Shown here: in pieces, positions 1 through 13,006 of the stretch
How the letters are laid out: each line of letters starts with the position of its first letter
Numbering within the stretch: the first letter of the stretch is position 1
From: Oasisia sp. SBJ-2009
Lineage: Eukaryota > Annelida > Polychaeta > Sabellida > Siboglinidae
NCBI GenBank assembly: GCA_964017155.1
Contig: OZ024858.1
Coordinates: 22,938,657 to 23,002,656, forward strand
Length of the DNA: 64,000 nucleotides
Direction of reading: 5' to 3'
Program-made: the position numbers and the translations under genes
The notes under the pieces: generated by a model
What the model saw: the letters and a program-made list of their open reading frames with translations, nothing else
What the model was told of the DNA's origin: nothing
Databases searched by the model: none

Positions 1-1130
1 TCAAATATATTCATTAGTATACATTTCTACACAAAATAATAACAAATATGGGGCCCTATTATCTGTGGTAGGCATAATATCTATCAACGAATCATTAGTA
101 TGCTTGTTCGAAAGGGTTTCAGCCCTGCATGTGTCTATTTATTTTTATTGGACATTGTATGAAATAAAAACACAGTATTATTAAAATTACAAAAGTTGCT
201 ATTTTGGCGTTGTCTAGGGAAGTTGGAAATAAATAATAACAAGAAATATTATCACAATGCAAGTGGTCAGGTAAGCAAAGGATGTTTTATGCATAGACAA
301 GACCCTATCCACAGTCGGACGTTATTAGTATACCGGTACTCTCGAACAGGACAAGTCAAGGTAGCTGTCCACAGCCCAGGACCATATCAGACACTGGGAA
401 ATTCAGTCACAATGTCAATAACAGTGCTTTAATCTATCTTGATTTGAGTGGAAAGTAAATGGAACAAATAATGGCTCTCCATTATAATATCACTTGACAG
501 TTCTGTCAAACAGTTTGACAGTACTGCCAATAAATGTGTCCAATATTACCGTATTGGCGTACTGACCTGATTTAGTACAAACAGCTCACAGTGGATAATA
601 GTAATATTTAAAATAAAAAGTAATATTTAAATCATGTAGTAATGTATGTACACAAGAAAATCAAGTATGTATACAGTGCTGGTTAGTAGTAGGTATATCA
701 TATACCATGGACAATATAATTTCTTAGAGCTTTAAAGAGATGTACGAATATGAATACATTTACTTCAGGTAAAAACCAATATACAATTGGTACATGCATT
801 AGCACATACTAAGTAGCCTATAAAAGATCAAATAAAATTATGTTAAAAAATGAATAGATAAAAAGTAAATAAGGTTATAAGTTAGAAAAATGTAAAATTG
901 TAGAAAAACAGATAAAATAATGAGCAATATACAGGATGTGATAGTATAATAAATATGCAATTAATTCATGTAAATAAACACCGTTTGAAAAGTAAGTTAT
1001 ATAAACAACTTATTGACCTTAAAAATATATATAATAATAAATAAATAATAATAAAGTGATATGCGAGACATGATGACTATCTTACAGATTTACTGTGTAC
1101 AACGAATTGGCCCAGCTAATCCACATTGGG
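1..1130. other. AT-rich intergenic DNA, no gene seen
   Basis: The stretch is strongly AT-rich with many short stop-interrupted frames. The only longer open frame (196-432, 78 codons) has no recognisable motif. I see no RNA gene, splice-bounded exon or transposon end. Confidence 0.6.
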
Positions 1131-1360
1131 CCGTTTACTATCTCAAAGCAACGTGACGTTGGCGTGTTGCAGGGACACGTATCATCTATGATCGGGCGTT
1201 TTTATTGGAATGTCGCAATTCGCCCCTGACGCGCAGCCCACCACCAAACCTGCCAAAGATCCCCGGCGTGACGTGTCCTCAGACGATGAAAACAAAGGAG
1301 AACGGACACGCACCTGAGGCAAAGGTAGCCAAGCCGGCAGGTGGGTGAACAGTGATGTCA
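1130..1360 (+). promoter_or_regulatory. CG-rich patch, candidate promoter with CRE-like sites
   Basis: This is a local island of CG dinucleotides in otherwise AT-rich DNA. It carries two TGACGT cores (1154-1159 and 1269-1274), the centre of a cAMP-response/ATF-type site. It directly precedes and overlaps the small candidate first exon at 1286-1340. Promoter function is inferred from composition and motifs only. Confidence 0.35.
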
Positions 1361-2054
1361 CACATGTTGTTAATTTTGGTGGCCTAAAGGTGATGACTGC
1401 GTTTGTAACAGATAGAAGCCAGTTTTGTATTTGAGATGTACAGGTTATCCACCAAGTGTTGCCCCTACTGCAGGGTTACACCAGGTATCTATCTACTTGT
1501 TTGCAGGTGTTCCAACTCCTCAGTCAATTGGATATATAGTTGTGTTAAATGGACTGCATATCCAGGCGACATGGCAACCTTACCTCTGAAGATTATTTGA
1601 AGCATTATTTGTTCAATGTGTTTGGTAAATTATCAATATTAGTAAACGATCAAAACCATACATCTGGTGAAGGGAAGACAATGGAGATCTGTTACTCAGT
1701 TCCTATTGTGTGAGCACAGTTTTCTTCACAAAGAGTAGTGTTGAAATGTAATTATATATTTATTTACTCTCTCATCATTGATTATTGTCATATACTAACT
1801 TAATCTTATCTGTCACATACTAACTTAATCTCATCAAAGGAATAAAATGAATTGTGACTTAACATGTGCAACCTAAGAATACTTTAAGTTGTCCAACAAA
1901 GTGTGATATCTGCATAAATTATATTTACGTGGTGAGATTATTCAGTGGTTTTGCGATGCTGTCCTGTAGATATTTGTCGAGATATTTCTCACACGTCATC
2001 TTGCTGCATGTTTCAGAGCACGTGGATGAGCCCCAGTTCCACATGGATATTTGA
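1286..2054 (+). CDS. Candidate two-exon microprotein of 30 residues
   Basis: A possible small gene. Exon 1 (1286-1340) starts at an ATG with A at -3 and encodes a charged, Lys/Glu/Ala/Pro-rich stretch beginning [13 protein letters not shown]. It ends at a donor-like CAG|GTGGGT. A matching acceptor after a pyrimidine-rich tract lies at TTTCAG|AG, so exon 2 would start at 2017. The phase-1 join stays in frame for 12 more codons (ending PQFHMDI) to a TGA at 2052-2054. The intron would be 676 bp. I recognise no family. The exons lie in a CG-rich island with CRE-like cores, which favours a real transcription start. Exon 1 could equally be the first exon of a longer gene using another acceptor. The call rests on splice signals and context alone. 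Confidence 0.25.
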
Positions 2055-5000
2055 GCAAGTCGCTACCCACAATGCCTTTCATGCGCCACTGGTCCTTGCT
2101 GCCACCCGGAGGTGTATGCATGCGACGTTGGCACAGCACACCGGAACAGCCCCGCATTATGAATACAAGCCACTCACTGAGACACGCACACCTTGTGGCT
2201 GACTGTTTAGACTTCATAGTGTGACGTTGATAATCTCGACGAGCCATATTAACCCATGTTTCATTACTCTATCGCAACTAGTACTAAAATCTGACGTAAA
2301 CTGGTTCAGCGTCTTGTTTTCGTGATGTTTTATATCGGCGTACCATTTTCGCTCCTATGGAAACCTCACAGAACTAGTCACTAATCTCCACAAGATGTCA
2401 CGAAAGCGACATAGAAATACTCCATCGTATATGGCGATTTTGAACGACTGATTACTTGGCATTAATTTATTTGTCGTAGTTTATTGAATTGTGCCAGTAA
2501 TTCTCGTGCAAAATGTTCTAACTGGAGGTTCTCCTCTCCTGATCACCAAGTTATGTCTGGATTAGCAGTGCCCGGTGTTGTGTTCAACATGTTCTCATTT
2601 CGTGTTGAGTTTCTCTGTCTGCTTCTGTTGTTGTTGCAAGAAATGTGCAATAGCAGTAATAATGTAAATGTAATTGGTCACAGCAAATTTGAAACGGGTT
2701 CCGTCACATTTGACTGATCATGTACCGGTAATGAAAATTGAATACAGAAGGTTGTATACAAACTGTGACTAGTGTAGAATCATTTTAGGTGTGTTGCCGT
2801 TTCTTTTTTAGTCAACCTGCCATTGAGGTTTTCGCTGATTCGTAATATGTGTGTTAACAATATAGAATTGCATTTCTTAATTCATAAAACTTTCAAGCTG
2901 AAATTATATGTGAACATTTGACGTCGGTCCAAGTGTCGCTCTCCAAGCCACAGTTCCAACCAGAACTGTTTGCAATTGTACCTGAGTTATTAATGTTGCT
3001 ATAGATTTGTTTATAGTTTGCTGTTGGAGCGAAGCAGGGCTAAGACGGTGCTTGAATCTCGGATCATGTGGCTTTAATTTGATCCTGTTTGGTTGTTTAG
3101 AGCAAATCACCAGGATTCAATTACAGGATATTTTGACTGTCAAAGTACGAAGTGGCATAGCAGCTTCTGGGAGACATGCCTCTGTGTGTGCAACTGCGCA
3201 GTGTACATAATATGTGACATTATGTGTACACCGTATGTGCAGTGTTGTACATCATATGTACACTGTGTTCACTATGTGTACGCAGTTCATGAGCAGCCTT
3301 CTCATTGGTGTAAAAAAGCACATACCGGGTGTTGGTAGTTTACCAAATCAACACATATCAATAGCGTTTAGCCTTGCCATTAGAAATACAGTTTGGTTCG
3401 GTTATCTTGAGGAGGATTATACAGTAAATTTTGCCAGAAATCCAGTCGTGATCTGTTGTATGGTGAAGTACATTAGCTGATATACATTGAACTATACCAG
3501 TCGTACTAGCTGATGTATAAAAAAATCATCTGTACTATTAAAATGACATACATTAATGTTTGACACGAACACTATTGACTTAAGATATATATTTTATGTT
3601 AATTGCATTCCTTAGGGAAACTATCGCTTATTCAATTTCAAAGGTAATTTATCACTGAGGTAGTGTCAGTAAATACAAACTTTGATCATCTGTCTATAGA
3701 TCACTCACGTGTAGCAACATTACAGAATGTTCACTGTAATGTTAATTGCATATTTTTATGTGAGCTGTTTTTTATGTCCAATTGGAAGTTTTGTTCTTAT
3801 GATTTTTTTTGTGGGTACAGGGGCATTTTTGTCTGTTTATTTGGGGTTTTCAGCTGACTGTTTTAAATAATGGCAAATTAATGTTTCGGAAAAAGTCTTG
3901 TATGAAGTTACGGAGTTGCTTCCAAATTTGATCATTCGAAGGTGACATTTTGTGGTTACCTTTGACGTAGGCAGCTATAAAAACTGAATAATATTTCGCA
4001 AAAGACATGTTTGTTGTACACAGCAAACACGTGTGTCAACATACAGTGTGTGTGTGTGTTGACACATGACGTGTGTTGACAGGTGTGTTGACACATGATA
4101 GGTATGTGTTTATCTTGCACTGGTGTTACAGAATGTGTCTGGATGTATTTAAATCAACGTGTGTTTGAAACTGGTGATGAACTCGACGAGGTGTGGCCGG
4201 TCGTGAAGGCATGACCATTGCCATGGTTTCTCCTGTGCCACTGAGGGGGATTACGGGTTGTTGAGTTGCTTCCAGGCAGCAAGATGGCGCTTGTTGCAAT
4301 GAACAGTGTGTGACCAGGACGTTTCCATGTCCTTACTGGATATCAGATTTTGTGTGATAAGTCTAGAAACTACCCTTGCAGAACCTGATTTCGTCAAATG
4401 TTTATTACTATGCCTGAACGCTTCCTAGTTACACAAAGGCTGTGAGCCATGTTGATTTTCTGAATTGTGGTTGTTTTGAGTTGTGGTAATGTGGGAGAGA
4501 TTTTGACAAATTTGCCCATGCTTACACAAACCCACAGAGGGACCACATACACACACACAACATTGAAGGATCTTGTAGGTATTTCCCAGCGTGTAAGTTC
4601 TGCTTGGGACAAGCTTCTAGTCCCGATGCAGTGCTGACGAGATGGTCTGTGACAGTGTGCCTGTCAGCATAAACCAAATCCTGAACGTATTTATCCTGTC
4701 TGAAGAAATGATCTTGCCTCATTTCTTGCCTGTTTTTCCGGAAAGTTCAGTGTTAGAGCCTGCAGCTGTGTAGGCCATTTGTGCGTTTGTGCTTTCCATG
4801 TTGCCTAATCTGTTATGGATTTCATGAGGATAACTGCCATATACCGTGGCAGTGCATTGGGTGGTGTTGCCCTTATTAGGAGTAGGGTAATAACGGGGTT
4901 GATGATGTTTGTCATTCCATCTATATGACTCACTGACTGTGTGTAGGGTCTTGTTGGCCCTTTCCCCATCAGTATGAAATCACAAGTTACTTGTCTGCCA

Positions 5001-5350
5001 TGTAAGCGTCCATTGTAATCGGTTCTTCGTACAGGCGTGACTCCATTCAACTGGCTACATTTCTGAAAGATTTTTGTGATCACGTATAGTTTGAATCTGT
5101 CTCCATTTCTTTCATGCGACACCAGTGATTGGGGCAAATAAACACAGGACCAAGAGTTGCTTGTCCGTGGAACGTTAGTGGACAGTCTCTGGTCAAGAGT
5201 GATGATGCGCTGACCATGAAGTGCTTGTGGGCAGGGCATTGACCAAACTCCACCAGGTGGCGCCACTTGTGGTGGCACTTGGGAATAAAAATAAAATTCA
5301 GCTGAAAGTTAGTCAAAGTGGTGTTCTGTGTGTTGGTTAGAAATAATACA
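2055..5350. other. Long stretch without a supportable gene
   Basis: Only short overlapping open frames occur, none with a recognisable domain. The DNA includes TGTGTG/TGACAC-rich repeats (about 4040-4110) and T-rich sequence of the sort found in 3' UTRs or introns. A minus-strand frame at 4805-5278 (157 codons) shows no conserved motif, and I do not call it coding. Confidence 0.5.
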
Positions 5351-5359
5351 TTGTATTAA

Positions 5360-6740
5360 TAAAGTTCCATGGGATGGGTTGTAAGAACTTGCGATCCATG
5401 GGATGGATTGTGAGACCTCACAATCCATGGGATGAGTTGTAAGACCGTGATCCATGGGACGAGTTGTAAGACCGTAATTCATGGGATGGGTTGTTAGACC
5501 TCTGGGATCCATGGGATGGGTTGTAAGACCTTGCGATCCATGGGATGAGTTGTAAGACGGTAATTCATGGGATGGGTTGTTAGACCTCTGGGAACCTTGG
5601 GATGGGTTGTAAGATCTCGCGATCCATGGGATGGGTTGTAAGACCTCTGGGATCCATAGGATGGAGTGTAAGATCTCACGATCCATGGGATGGGTTGTTA
5701 GACCTCTGGGATCCATGGGATGGGTGGTTAAACCTATGGGATTGGTTGTTAGACATCTAGGATCCATGGGATGGGTTGTTAGACCTGTGGGATCCCTGAG
5801 ATGGGTTATTAGGCCTGTGGGATCTATGGGATGGGTTGTTAGACTTCTGGGATCCATGGGATGGGTTGTTAGGCCTCTGGTATCTATGGGATGGGTTGTT
5901 AGACTTCTGGGATCCATGGGATGGATTGTTAGACTTCTGGGATCCATGGGATGGGTTGTAAGACCTCTGGGATCCATGGGATTTGTAGTTAGGCCTCTGG
6001 GATCCATGGGATGGGTTGTTAGATATATGGGATCCCTGGGATGGGTTATTAGACCTCTGGGATCCATGGGATGGGTTGTTAGATATCTGGGATCCACAGG
6101 ATGGGTTGTTAGACCCATGGGATGGGTTGTTAGATCTCTGGGATCTATGGGATGGGTTGTAATACCTGCATTCCATTGGATCTCCGCATTGCATGGGGTG
6201 GATTATAAGATCTCCACATTCTATCAGATGGCCGCTAGGATCCATGACATGGGTTGTAAGACCTCAGCATTCCCTAGGATGATCTCCGCATTCCACGGGA
6301 ATGGTTGTATGACTTCAGTGTTCCATGGAATGGGATGGGTTGTATGACCTCATTCCATGGGATTGGTTGTATGACCTCATTCCATGGGATTGGTTGTATG
6401 ACCTCATTCCATGGGATGGGTTGCAGGATTTCTGTGTTCCATGGGATGATAGTAAGACCTCCATGGCCATACAATGAAAGTACTTCATGTCATATCTGAT
6501 CACAATGGGACCTCCATGGCCGATTGAATGAAAGTAGTACCTCCATGTTCCATGGGATGAAAGTAGGACCCCCATATCCTATTTGATAACAGTAGGACCT
6601 CCATGGGCGATGGGTCATGTTATGACAGTACAGCTGTAGGACTAGGACCTCTATGTTCTATGGGATGACACTCGCAGTAACTACTCCGTGTCCCATCGGA
6701 TTGTACTAGACTTCCACATTCCATGGGATGACAGTGTGGT
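5360..6740. repeat. 30-bp tandem satellite array
   Basis: A tandem array with a 30-bp unit built round GATCCATGGGATGGGTTGTT. It is regular from about 5367 to 6170 and more diverged to 6740. Near 6337-6419 a 27-bp variant is repeated three times almost perfectly. Because the period is a multiple of three, long frames stay open on both strands (minus 5309-6118, plus 5631-6347). They are a by-product of the repeat and are not called as genes. Confidence 0.95.
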
Positions 6741-7423
6741 ACCTGTATCCATATTTTGGATTACTTTTATTCAAGTTATATGTTGTTGTAATCAAATTAA
6801 TCTTGTAATCAAATTAAAATAAACATTAATTAATTAATGTTGTTGTAATCAAATTAATCGTTATAAAACAATTTGGTAAAAGACACTATGCTTGTTTGCT
6901 TTGTTTGCCACACCATTCAACCGTTGACAATCTTAATTATGGCATGAAACACAGAAACATTCTTTGTGTAATGTAACACACACTGCAAGCCACAGACAGC
7001 ACTCCATGTACTACTGATACTATATGCTTTCCTTATGTATTTAAAGCCTTTCATGCAAAACACGAGTAAACAAGCTGAGTAGAATGCTGATCGAGACTCT
7101 TGATCCATTGTGCAGACTGTTCTAAATGAATGAGAGGTCATACTCACTACGGAGCAGTGACTAATACTATTTGTTGATAAATACAAAACAGCTGCACTTT
7201 GCTCTGCACTGTACACAAATAATGTGTCACACCATTGACCATAATTGTGAACCTATTCTGTGAATATTTTAGCGATCAGTAAAGCAAAGTACACCAGCTC
7301 GATCAATGCTCGAGTACTGAGTACTAAACACAAACAATATAACACATTCATCCAATAATTATGTAGTGCAATTTGGTAATGCACGTTCCTCTATTCTGAC
7401 AATATACAAATGGTTGAGCCTTT
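6741..7423. other. Spacer between satellite and FADD-like gene
   Basis: AT-rich DNA with a short direct repeat of TGTTGTAATCAAATTAAT at about 6781 and 6838. The minus-strand frame at 6917-7216 has no recognisable motif. Part of this interval is probably the 3' UTR of the neighbouring minus-strand death-domain gene. Confidence 0.45.
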
Positions 7424-8455
7424 TCAGATCTCAAGTTTTGTTGCGAGTGTGTTGTGATTGCATTTCCGCAAAGCGTCCATAAGTTCGTCTCGTGACGCCT
7501 CATGTCCACGTTTCTTCTGCCACCACACCAGCAATGTTCGGATCTGTTCACGCACATCTCCTCGGCTCTGGTCCCAGGCAGTGTCTACGTCTGCATCAGA
7601 GGCGCCCAAGTGTCGTACCAGTCTTCTCCAATCTTTTCCTATTCCAGATGAAATCAGGTCAAACTCATCACTCATATCTACAAGAAAGCATTAAAGACAC
7701 ATTTATGTCATATCATTTATTCTGGTGATTGATGCAATTAACAGCAGGCATTATTTTATGTTGTTTTTAAATATAATAAATACTGAATAAGACTACATTT
7801 TATTTATTTAGTGTAATTAGTAACTGTTCATGCAGGCCTCAAATTATAGGAACAGTCCTAACGCCACAGAAACCTAAATAATACATTAAAATGATTAATA
7901 TGGAAACATTTGCCATTTGGCTGATATATCAATGTAAGTCATTGATACGGAACTATGCTTAAAGTTGCCGTGGAGGCAGTAAATGCGAAGTTATTCCTGC
8001 CCGGGAGCCTGGCCTTAGCCTGGCTGCCCTATAACCTAGCTGAGTAGCTCTGTGAGACTGTAGGCTGTCACTGTCGGTGTTTGGCCTTGGCCTTGCCATG
8101 GGCCTGGCCTGTGATACTCACCCGTCAATAATGACGTTTCCTGTTGGCTTGAATGTTCTACTCGTGCATGGTCTACTTCATATCTAGTGACAATATCCAG
8201 CAGATCTGTTCTTCCACCGACGGAATTACCTCCCAAGATGGTTTTTAAAAACACTAAATTTCCTGGAGCAATCAGATTCCGTTCGACCAGTGCGTCCCAC
8301 AGTTTCAAGGGGATCGTCACAGTTTCGAGGAGCCTTCGTGGAAGTTGAGTGCACATAAACTTAATTGACTCGAGTTCTTCTTTTGTAATATTCTGAGACA
8401 GTTCAAGCAACATTTTTCTGAAGGTGAGATCATCTGCAGCGTTTGTGGTTGACAT
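7424..8455 (-). CDS. FADD-like adaptor: death effector domain plus death domain
   Basis: An apoptosis adaptor that in known animals links death receptors to caspase-8-type caspases in the cytoplasm. Exon 1 (8455-8122) encodes an N-terminal death effector domain. It starts MSTTNAADDLTFRKMLLELS and includes the segments LESIKFMCTQLP and LWDALVERN. Exon 2 (7677-7424) encodes a C-terminal death domain with GKDWRRLVRHLGAS and a C-terminal MDALRKCNHNTLATKL helix. The exon 1 donor reads ACGG|GTGAGT and the exon 2 acceptor TTTCTTGTAG|AT, so the 444-bp intron is phase 1 and the join is in frame, giving 195 residues. The length, domain order and the intron between the domains agree with vertebrate FADD (about 208 residues, two exons). 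The start is the only Met preceding the DED. Orthology is inferred from domain architecture; no other family member with exactly this order and size comes to mind. Confidence 0.88.
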
Positions 8456-9960
8456 GTTTTCGTGATTTACAAGAAAACGCAGACCCTAAATCGAAACATC
8501 AATTTCGAGTGCTTCTGGAAAGGAAATCCCTTTTGGGGAATCCCGTAGCTAAATATAGAATACTGAAGTGTCACAACATGTTTGCTCCTTGATATTTTAT
8601 GAATCAAAGATTCGAAAGATAGCGTAACTGTACATGCATAATGGTAACAATAAATTTGATTTCTTACACGGCAACGTTTTAGCCAATGTTGTATAATCAT
8701 ATTTATTTTAAGCAACATTTTTAATAAAATGTTGACTTGGCCTTTCAAACTAAAAAACTACTGCAATATGCAAGTTGAACATAATAACTTATAATAGTTA
8801 ATATATATACCTTCTTAAATTGATGTTTTGTTGGATGGAAACCAATACAACTTACAACGGAGGTTTCTGACGTGGCAGTTATACCAGTATGCGTAATACT
8901 ATATACATAGCTCATTCGAGTCGTTGGAGTTCATGAATGAAAATGGCAGATTGTTTAAAATTTATAACGTTACATATCATATGTCATGGCCGGTACACTT
9001 ACGGATTGTTGCTGTAGATGCCAGTAACGCGAGTTGTTGTATCTCAAAGAGTAGCGTTCGTCACTGCCACAGTCTATGGGCCGGCATAAGTTTTTACACA
9101 CGGACTATAATATTTACTTAAAATATTTGTAAATATAAATCCGTTGGTTCGCATATCGATGCCGATGCAGACCATGTTATCAAATTGGTGACATTATAAT
9201 TATGTGGACGTTTTGCTGGTCATATGATTTTTGCCGGGTATTATAGTAATAGACTGGTCTCTATACACATATCTGTGTGCATGTGTGCGTGTGAGATTCT
9301 TGTTCAGTTCTGTCGTATTATTGAGAGTATTCTTGCATTCTCAATAATGTGTATGGTTCGGCGGCATCAGCCGGTGCCAGAGGAGCAGGCATAATTGACA
9401 GTGATGAAAACAGCTTCCAAAATTATCGGTAGTGAACTCACCTCTCTAACAGCTATATACAACGACATATAAAAATTTAGCTTAACTTAATAATCTTATC
9501 AGTATAATTTTAAGCATATTTTTTATTGTTAATAATTTTTTTCTAATTTGGACGCATTCAATTCAATATAGATACATTTCAATTTTACATATTATTCAAT
9601 TGTAAATACAATTTTCAATGACATTTTAGACCTCTTATAATATTTATTTATTTGTTTACGAACTTAAAATAATATTTTTAGAAGACAATTTATCATTTTA
9701 AAGGACATTTTATATATTTATTTATTAACTAGCTTAACACGATTATTTTTAAATAGATAATCTATTAGTTTAAAAGATATCTGAGATTTTATTTATTAAA
9801 TAAAATAATATCTTGTTATCATTTTAAAGAACTTATTATGTACACTGTATATATTTTTTTCTCCATATTTCAATTTATTGTATATAGGCATTATGTGAGT
9901 CAACGCCAGACTACTTTCCAATTTAACAATGCATGTCGAAAATGGCAATAAAGCTTTATT
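8456..9960. other. AT-rich DNA upstream of the FADD-like gene
   Basis: The first few hundred bases presumably hold the promoter and 5' UTR of the minus-strand death-domain gene, but I see no clear TATA or CG island. From about 9470 the sequence is extremely AT-rich. A polyadenylation-type AATAAA at 9945 on the plus strand has no gene attached. Confidence 0.4.
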
Positions 9961-10173
9961 ATTATTATATATATAAGCATACATATATAGTTGTATAATA
10001 TATATATATTATATTTATATATTACATACAATATATATATATATATACTTATACTATTTATTGTAACTTCCCATTTGTATATACTTGCTCAGCTCCCCAC
10101 CCTTCACGTCCTTACTACTATTCTTATTTCACACACGCACACACGCACGCACGCAAGCAGACGCCTCACACAC

Positions 10174-10181
<8 letters not shown>

Positions 10182-10264
<83 letters not shown>
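10182..10264. repeat. (CA)n microsatellite
   Basis: About 40 perfect CA units, preceded by an imperfect CA/CG-rich tract (10130-10180) and a TA-rich tract (9961-10050). Confidence 0.97.
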
Positions 10265-10268
<4 letters not shown>

Positions 10269-10319
10269 CAAGTATTTAAGAATGGGATGTTTTTATTATT
10301 ATCCCCGCATTTCTATAGC

Positions 10320-10660
10320 TCTATCGGATAACACACAGTGATCATCCTCATCGCAGTTCGCATGTCTCCACGCCGTACACAAGAACTGGCCGAATCACTG
10401 CGCTGTAGCTCTTCTGATAACTTAATTGTGATCACACATGTTTCCATTCGTTTCCCTCCACCTCTGTCAGACTGTCCCAATTCTCGCCCTGACAGCCAGT
10501 TCACAATCTCCGTTCTACTATATTCAAAGATACTATGTACTTGAAATCAGTCTCAAGCTGACTATAGAACTTCCGTCTGCGCTGTGTTCACTTTGAGCCC
10601 TTTCTTCTGCGCAGATCCATCCCTGCCATTTCCGCATCTTCTCTTCCATGCAGTTTCTTC
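10320..10660 (-). pseudogene. LINE reverse-transcriptase relic
   Basis: On the minus strand, broken frames contain AVIRPVLVYGVETCEL (about 10390-10340). This resembles the conserved 'IRPVLLYGxETW' block near the end of LINE polymerases. Upstream on the same strand is KKGLKVNTAQTE, like the 'GLKxNxxKTK' block that normally precedes it. The reading frame is broken, so this is a dead fragment. Its clade cannot be settled from so little. Confidence 0.5.
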
Positions 10661-12718
10661 GCGTACTCGCAATTAACTTACAAGTCTGTCTGCATTGTGG
10701 TTACAATGTTATGAGGTCTCATTCAAATAATTAGTCTTTTCATGAAAGTATCGTCAAGTTAGCCTTTATATTATGTTGGTAGTGCCAGTGCCAGTGGTCA
10801 CTCCGTGCATCACTGCATGGTGCTAGGGGGTAGTCGTCCTCACTCAGTAGTTCTTTTACATCGCGTATTGAGACGGGACCGACAATAACGAGAAATCAGG
10901 GTATGCTATAGTTAGGATTTCAACGACACCTACGGCCTTGCGGGTAACACATTTCATGTTACTAACCTGTTGAAGATGTTCGTGTAAGGTAGGGATAGGC
11001 AAGGCGCCCACCATAAACAGGAACCGCTGCATTTGTTTTAATAATGACCCAATCGAATATATTTTAAGTTGCAGGCAATCTAAAATATATATCCCACTTT
11101 GTGTAAAAGTATTTTACACATATACATAATTGAACATTCTACTTTAAAAAAATAGCTACGAAAAGGGCGTCTTGCTCCATAGGTGAGGCAAGACGCCCAT
11201 CAGGATGGGGCAAGATGCCTTTCCAAAACTCGTTGAATATTTACAAGTATGCGAGTTACTGAGGATGGTATGTGGTGGGTGAAATGTGCTTAGGTGGGTG
11301 GGTGTGTATGTTGCGTGCTGTTTATCCACTTATTTATACCTCTGACGTAGGCATGCAATTGAATAAACACAAACACCCAGTGTTGTGAAATACATTTAAG
11401 CAGGCATGCAACAAGTTCTTACAAAAAACGATCGAACAATCTACATAATTTATTAAGTGTGTTTTATACGGCGATGACGACACCCAGGCTGCTGATTTCA
11501 ATTTTTTCGACTTGCTGCGTGCTGTTGATGTTTTTTGGCAAAGGATAAACGTTCCTAATAAGGTAGGCATCTTACCCCCATTCAAAAACGGCGTCTAGCC
11601 CCACAGCATGTGCGCTAGTAAATTAGCTGTATGTTGTATGCCGCTCAATTATCGCACATTAATTTTAATTGTTACCAAATGTTAGTCGATATGTATATCC
11701 TAAGAGATGACTAAATGTCATGGTTATTTATGATAATCCCCGAGTTTTACATTGATGTAGGGAATTACATGTTTTACTATTTTACACTTACAAATCAACC
11801 ATGTCACATTTTGTACTCACGATTGCAAATTCTAGCTTCTTTTTATGTTTATTTTCATCCGCTATGTGGCAGCATGGATATACAAAAACCTTAGTGGCGA
11901 TCTGAGCCGTTGTTATGTAGATAGGACGGATGGGCGCCTTACCCCACCCTACCCTAACTTTAGCGTACAGCAATCGCGACATTCGACCGGTGCAATTATG
12001 TAATACTCGGCAGGCATTAGCAACTTTGCAATTTTTGTATCAAAGATCCATGGTCGTATCCATAGTTTTTGGCAATAGGTGAACATACGTCATCCACCAT
12101 TGTTTCACATTGTGACGTACTACGTCAATGTGGGTGCTGCATCGCTAACTACGCTCCTCTACGTCACTGAAATCTGCGCAATTCGTAGGCCCAAATTCAT
12201 ACATTCATACTCAAAACACGGGTGAACTTTATCAGAAGCGCCACAACCAGTACTATAATGCATAACTTACATCATGAAATAAAAATTGCACACAAAAAAG
12301 TCACCAGAACTGTCGAATATTTGAGGCTTAGATGTTCTTTTAAATAAATAATATAAGGTTGGTCATTGTGGCGATCGTGTAAGACTGCCACAACCTTAGA
12401 CAGAAAGCAAATCGTGATCGCAAATGCTCTATCCAGAAAGCCGATGGTTGGACGCGAATCTTAAATCGATGACATCGAGCTGTCTGACGACATAGCAGCA
12501 CTTGTTGAAGCAGTTCAACAAAACTGGCCTGTGAAGACCGTGTTACCGAGATCAGAGTCGAAACCTCGACAGATCCTGTAATGAAATCAATCACTGATTT
12601 CATAGCTAATAGATGGCCTAGTAATTAAAGTGTTATTCTCGTTGAATGATGGTGTTCTCACATATAAACTCCACATTGTGATGCGTCCAGAGATGCGCGA
12701 CGATGCTTGGCGACTTCT
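10661..12718. other. Intergenic DNA, no gene seen
   Basis: No frame here carries a recognisable domain. A local inverted repeat around 11166-11200 (GGGCGTCTTGC ... GCAAGACGCCC) could form a hairpin, and related words (GGCAAGGCGCCC, CTTACCCCA) recur nearby. This suggests old transposon debris. The minus-strand frame 12340-12603 is unassigned. Confidence 0.45.
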
Positions 12719-13006
12719 AGCCTCGGTTACCCAGACTCCGTGAGGTGGCAGCACTTTTAAGCCCCTCAACTCCGCCTGGGACATTAATGGGCTTAAGTTT
12801 CTACATCCGTGTAGCTAGCCTCGGTTACCCAGACTCCGTGAGGTGGCAGCACTTTTCAGCGCTTCTATTCCTCCCGGGGAATTAATGGGCTGCCGTTGTA
12901 ACCGCCAGGGTAGCCTCGGTTACCCAGACTCCGTGAGGTGGCAGCACTTTTAAGCCCCTCAACTCCGCCTGGGACAGTATATGGGCTTAAGTTTCTACAT
13001 CCGGGT
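12719..13006. repeat. Three tandem copies of a 95-98 bp repeat
   Basis: Copies start at 12719, 12817 and 12912. Each begins AGCCTCGGTTACCCAGACTC, continues with CGTGAGGTGGCAGCAC and ends in a variable 'ATGGGCT' segment. A shorter echo of the GTGAGGTGGCAG core recurs at 13207 and 13383. A single related copy lies at about 62996. Confidence 0.92.

Noticed and set aside
4805..5278. 157-codon minus-strand frame
   Set aside because: No recognisable domain or biased composition, and no flanking splice signals. Probably a chance frame.
5309..6347. Long frames of 269 (minus) and 238 (plus) codons
   Set aside because: They arise from the 30-bp satellite, whose period keeps any stop-free frame open. 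The peptides are simple repeats with no start context or splice signal.
10085..10341. Thr-His rich frames
   Set aside because: CA microsatellite plus flanking AT-rich DNA.
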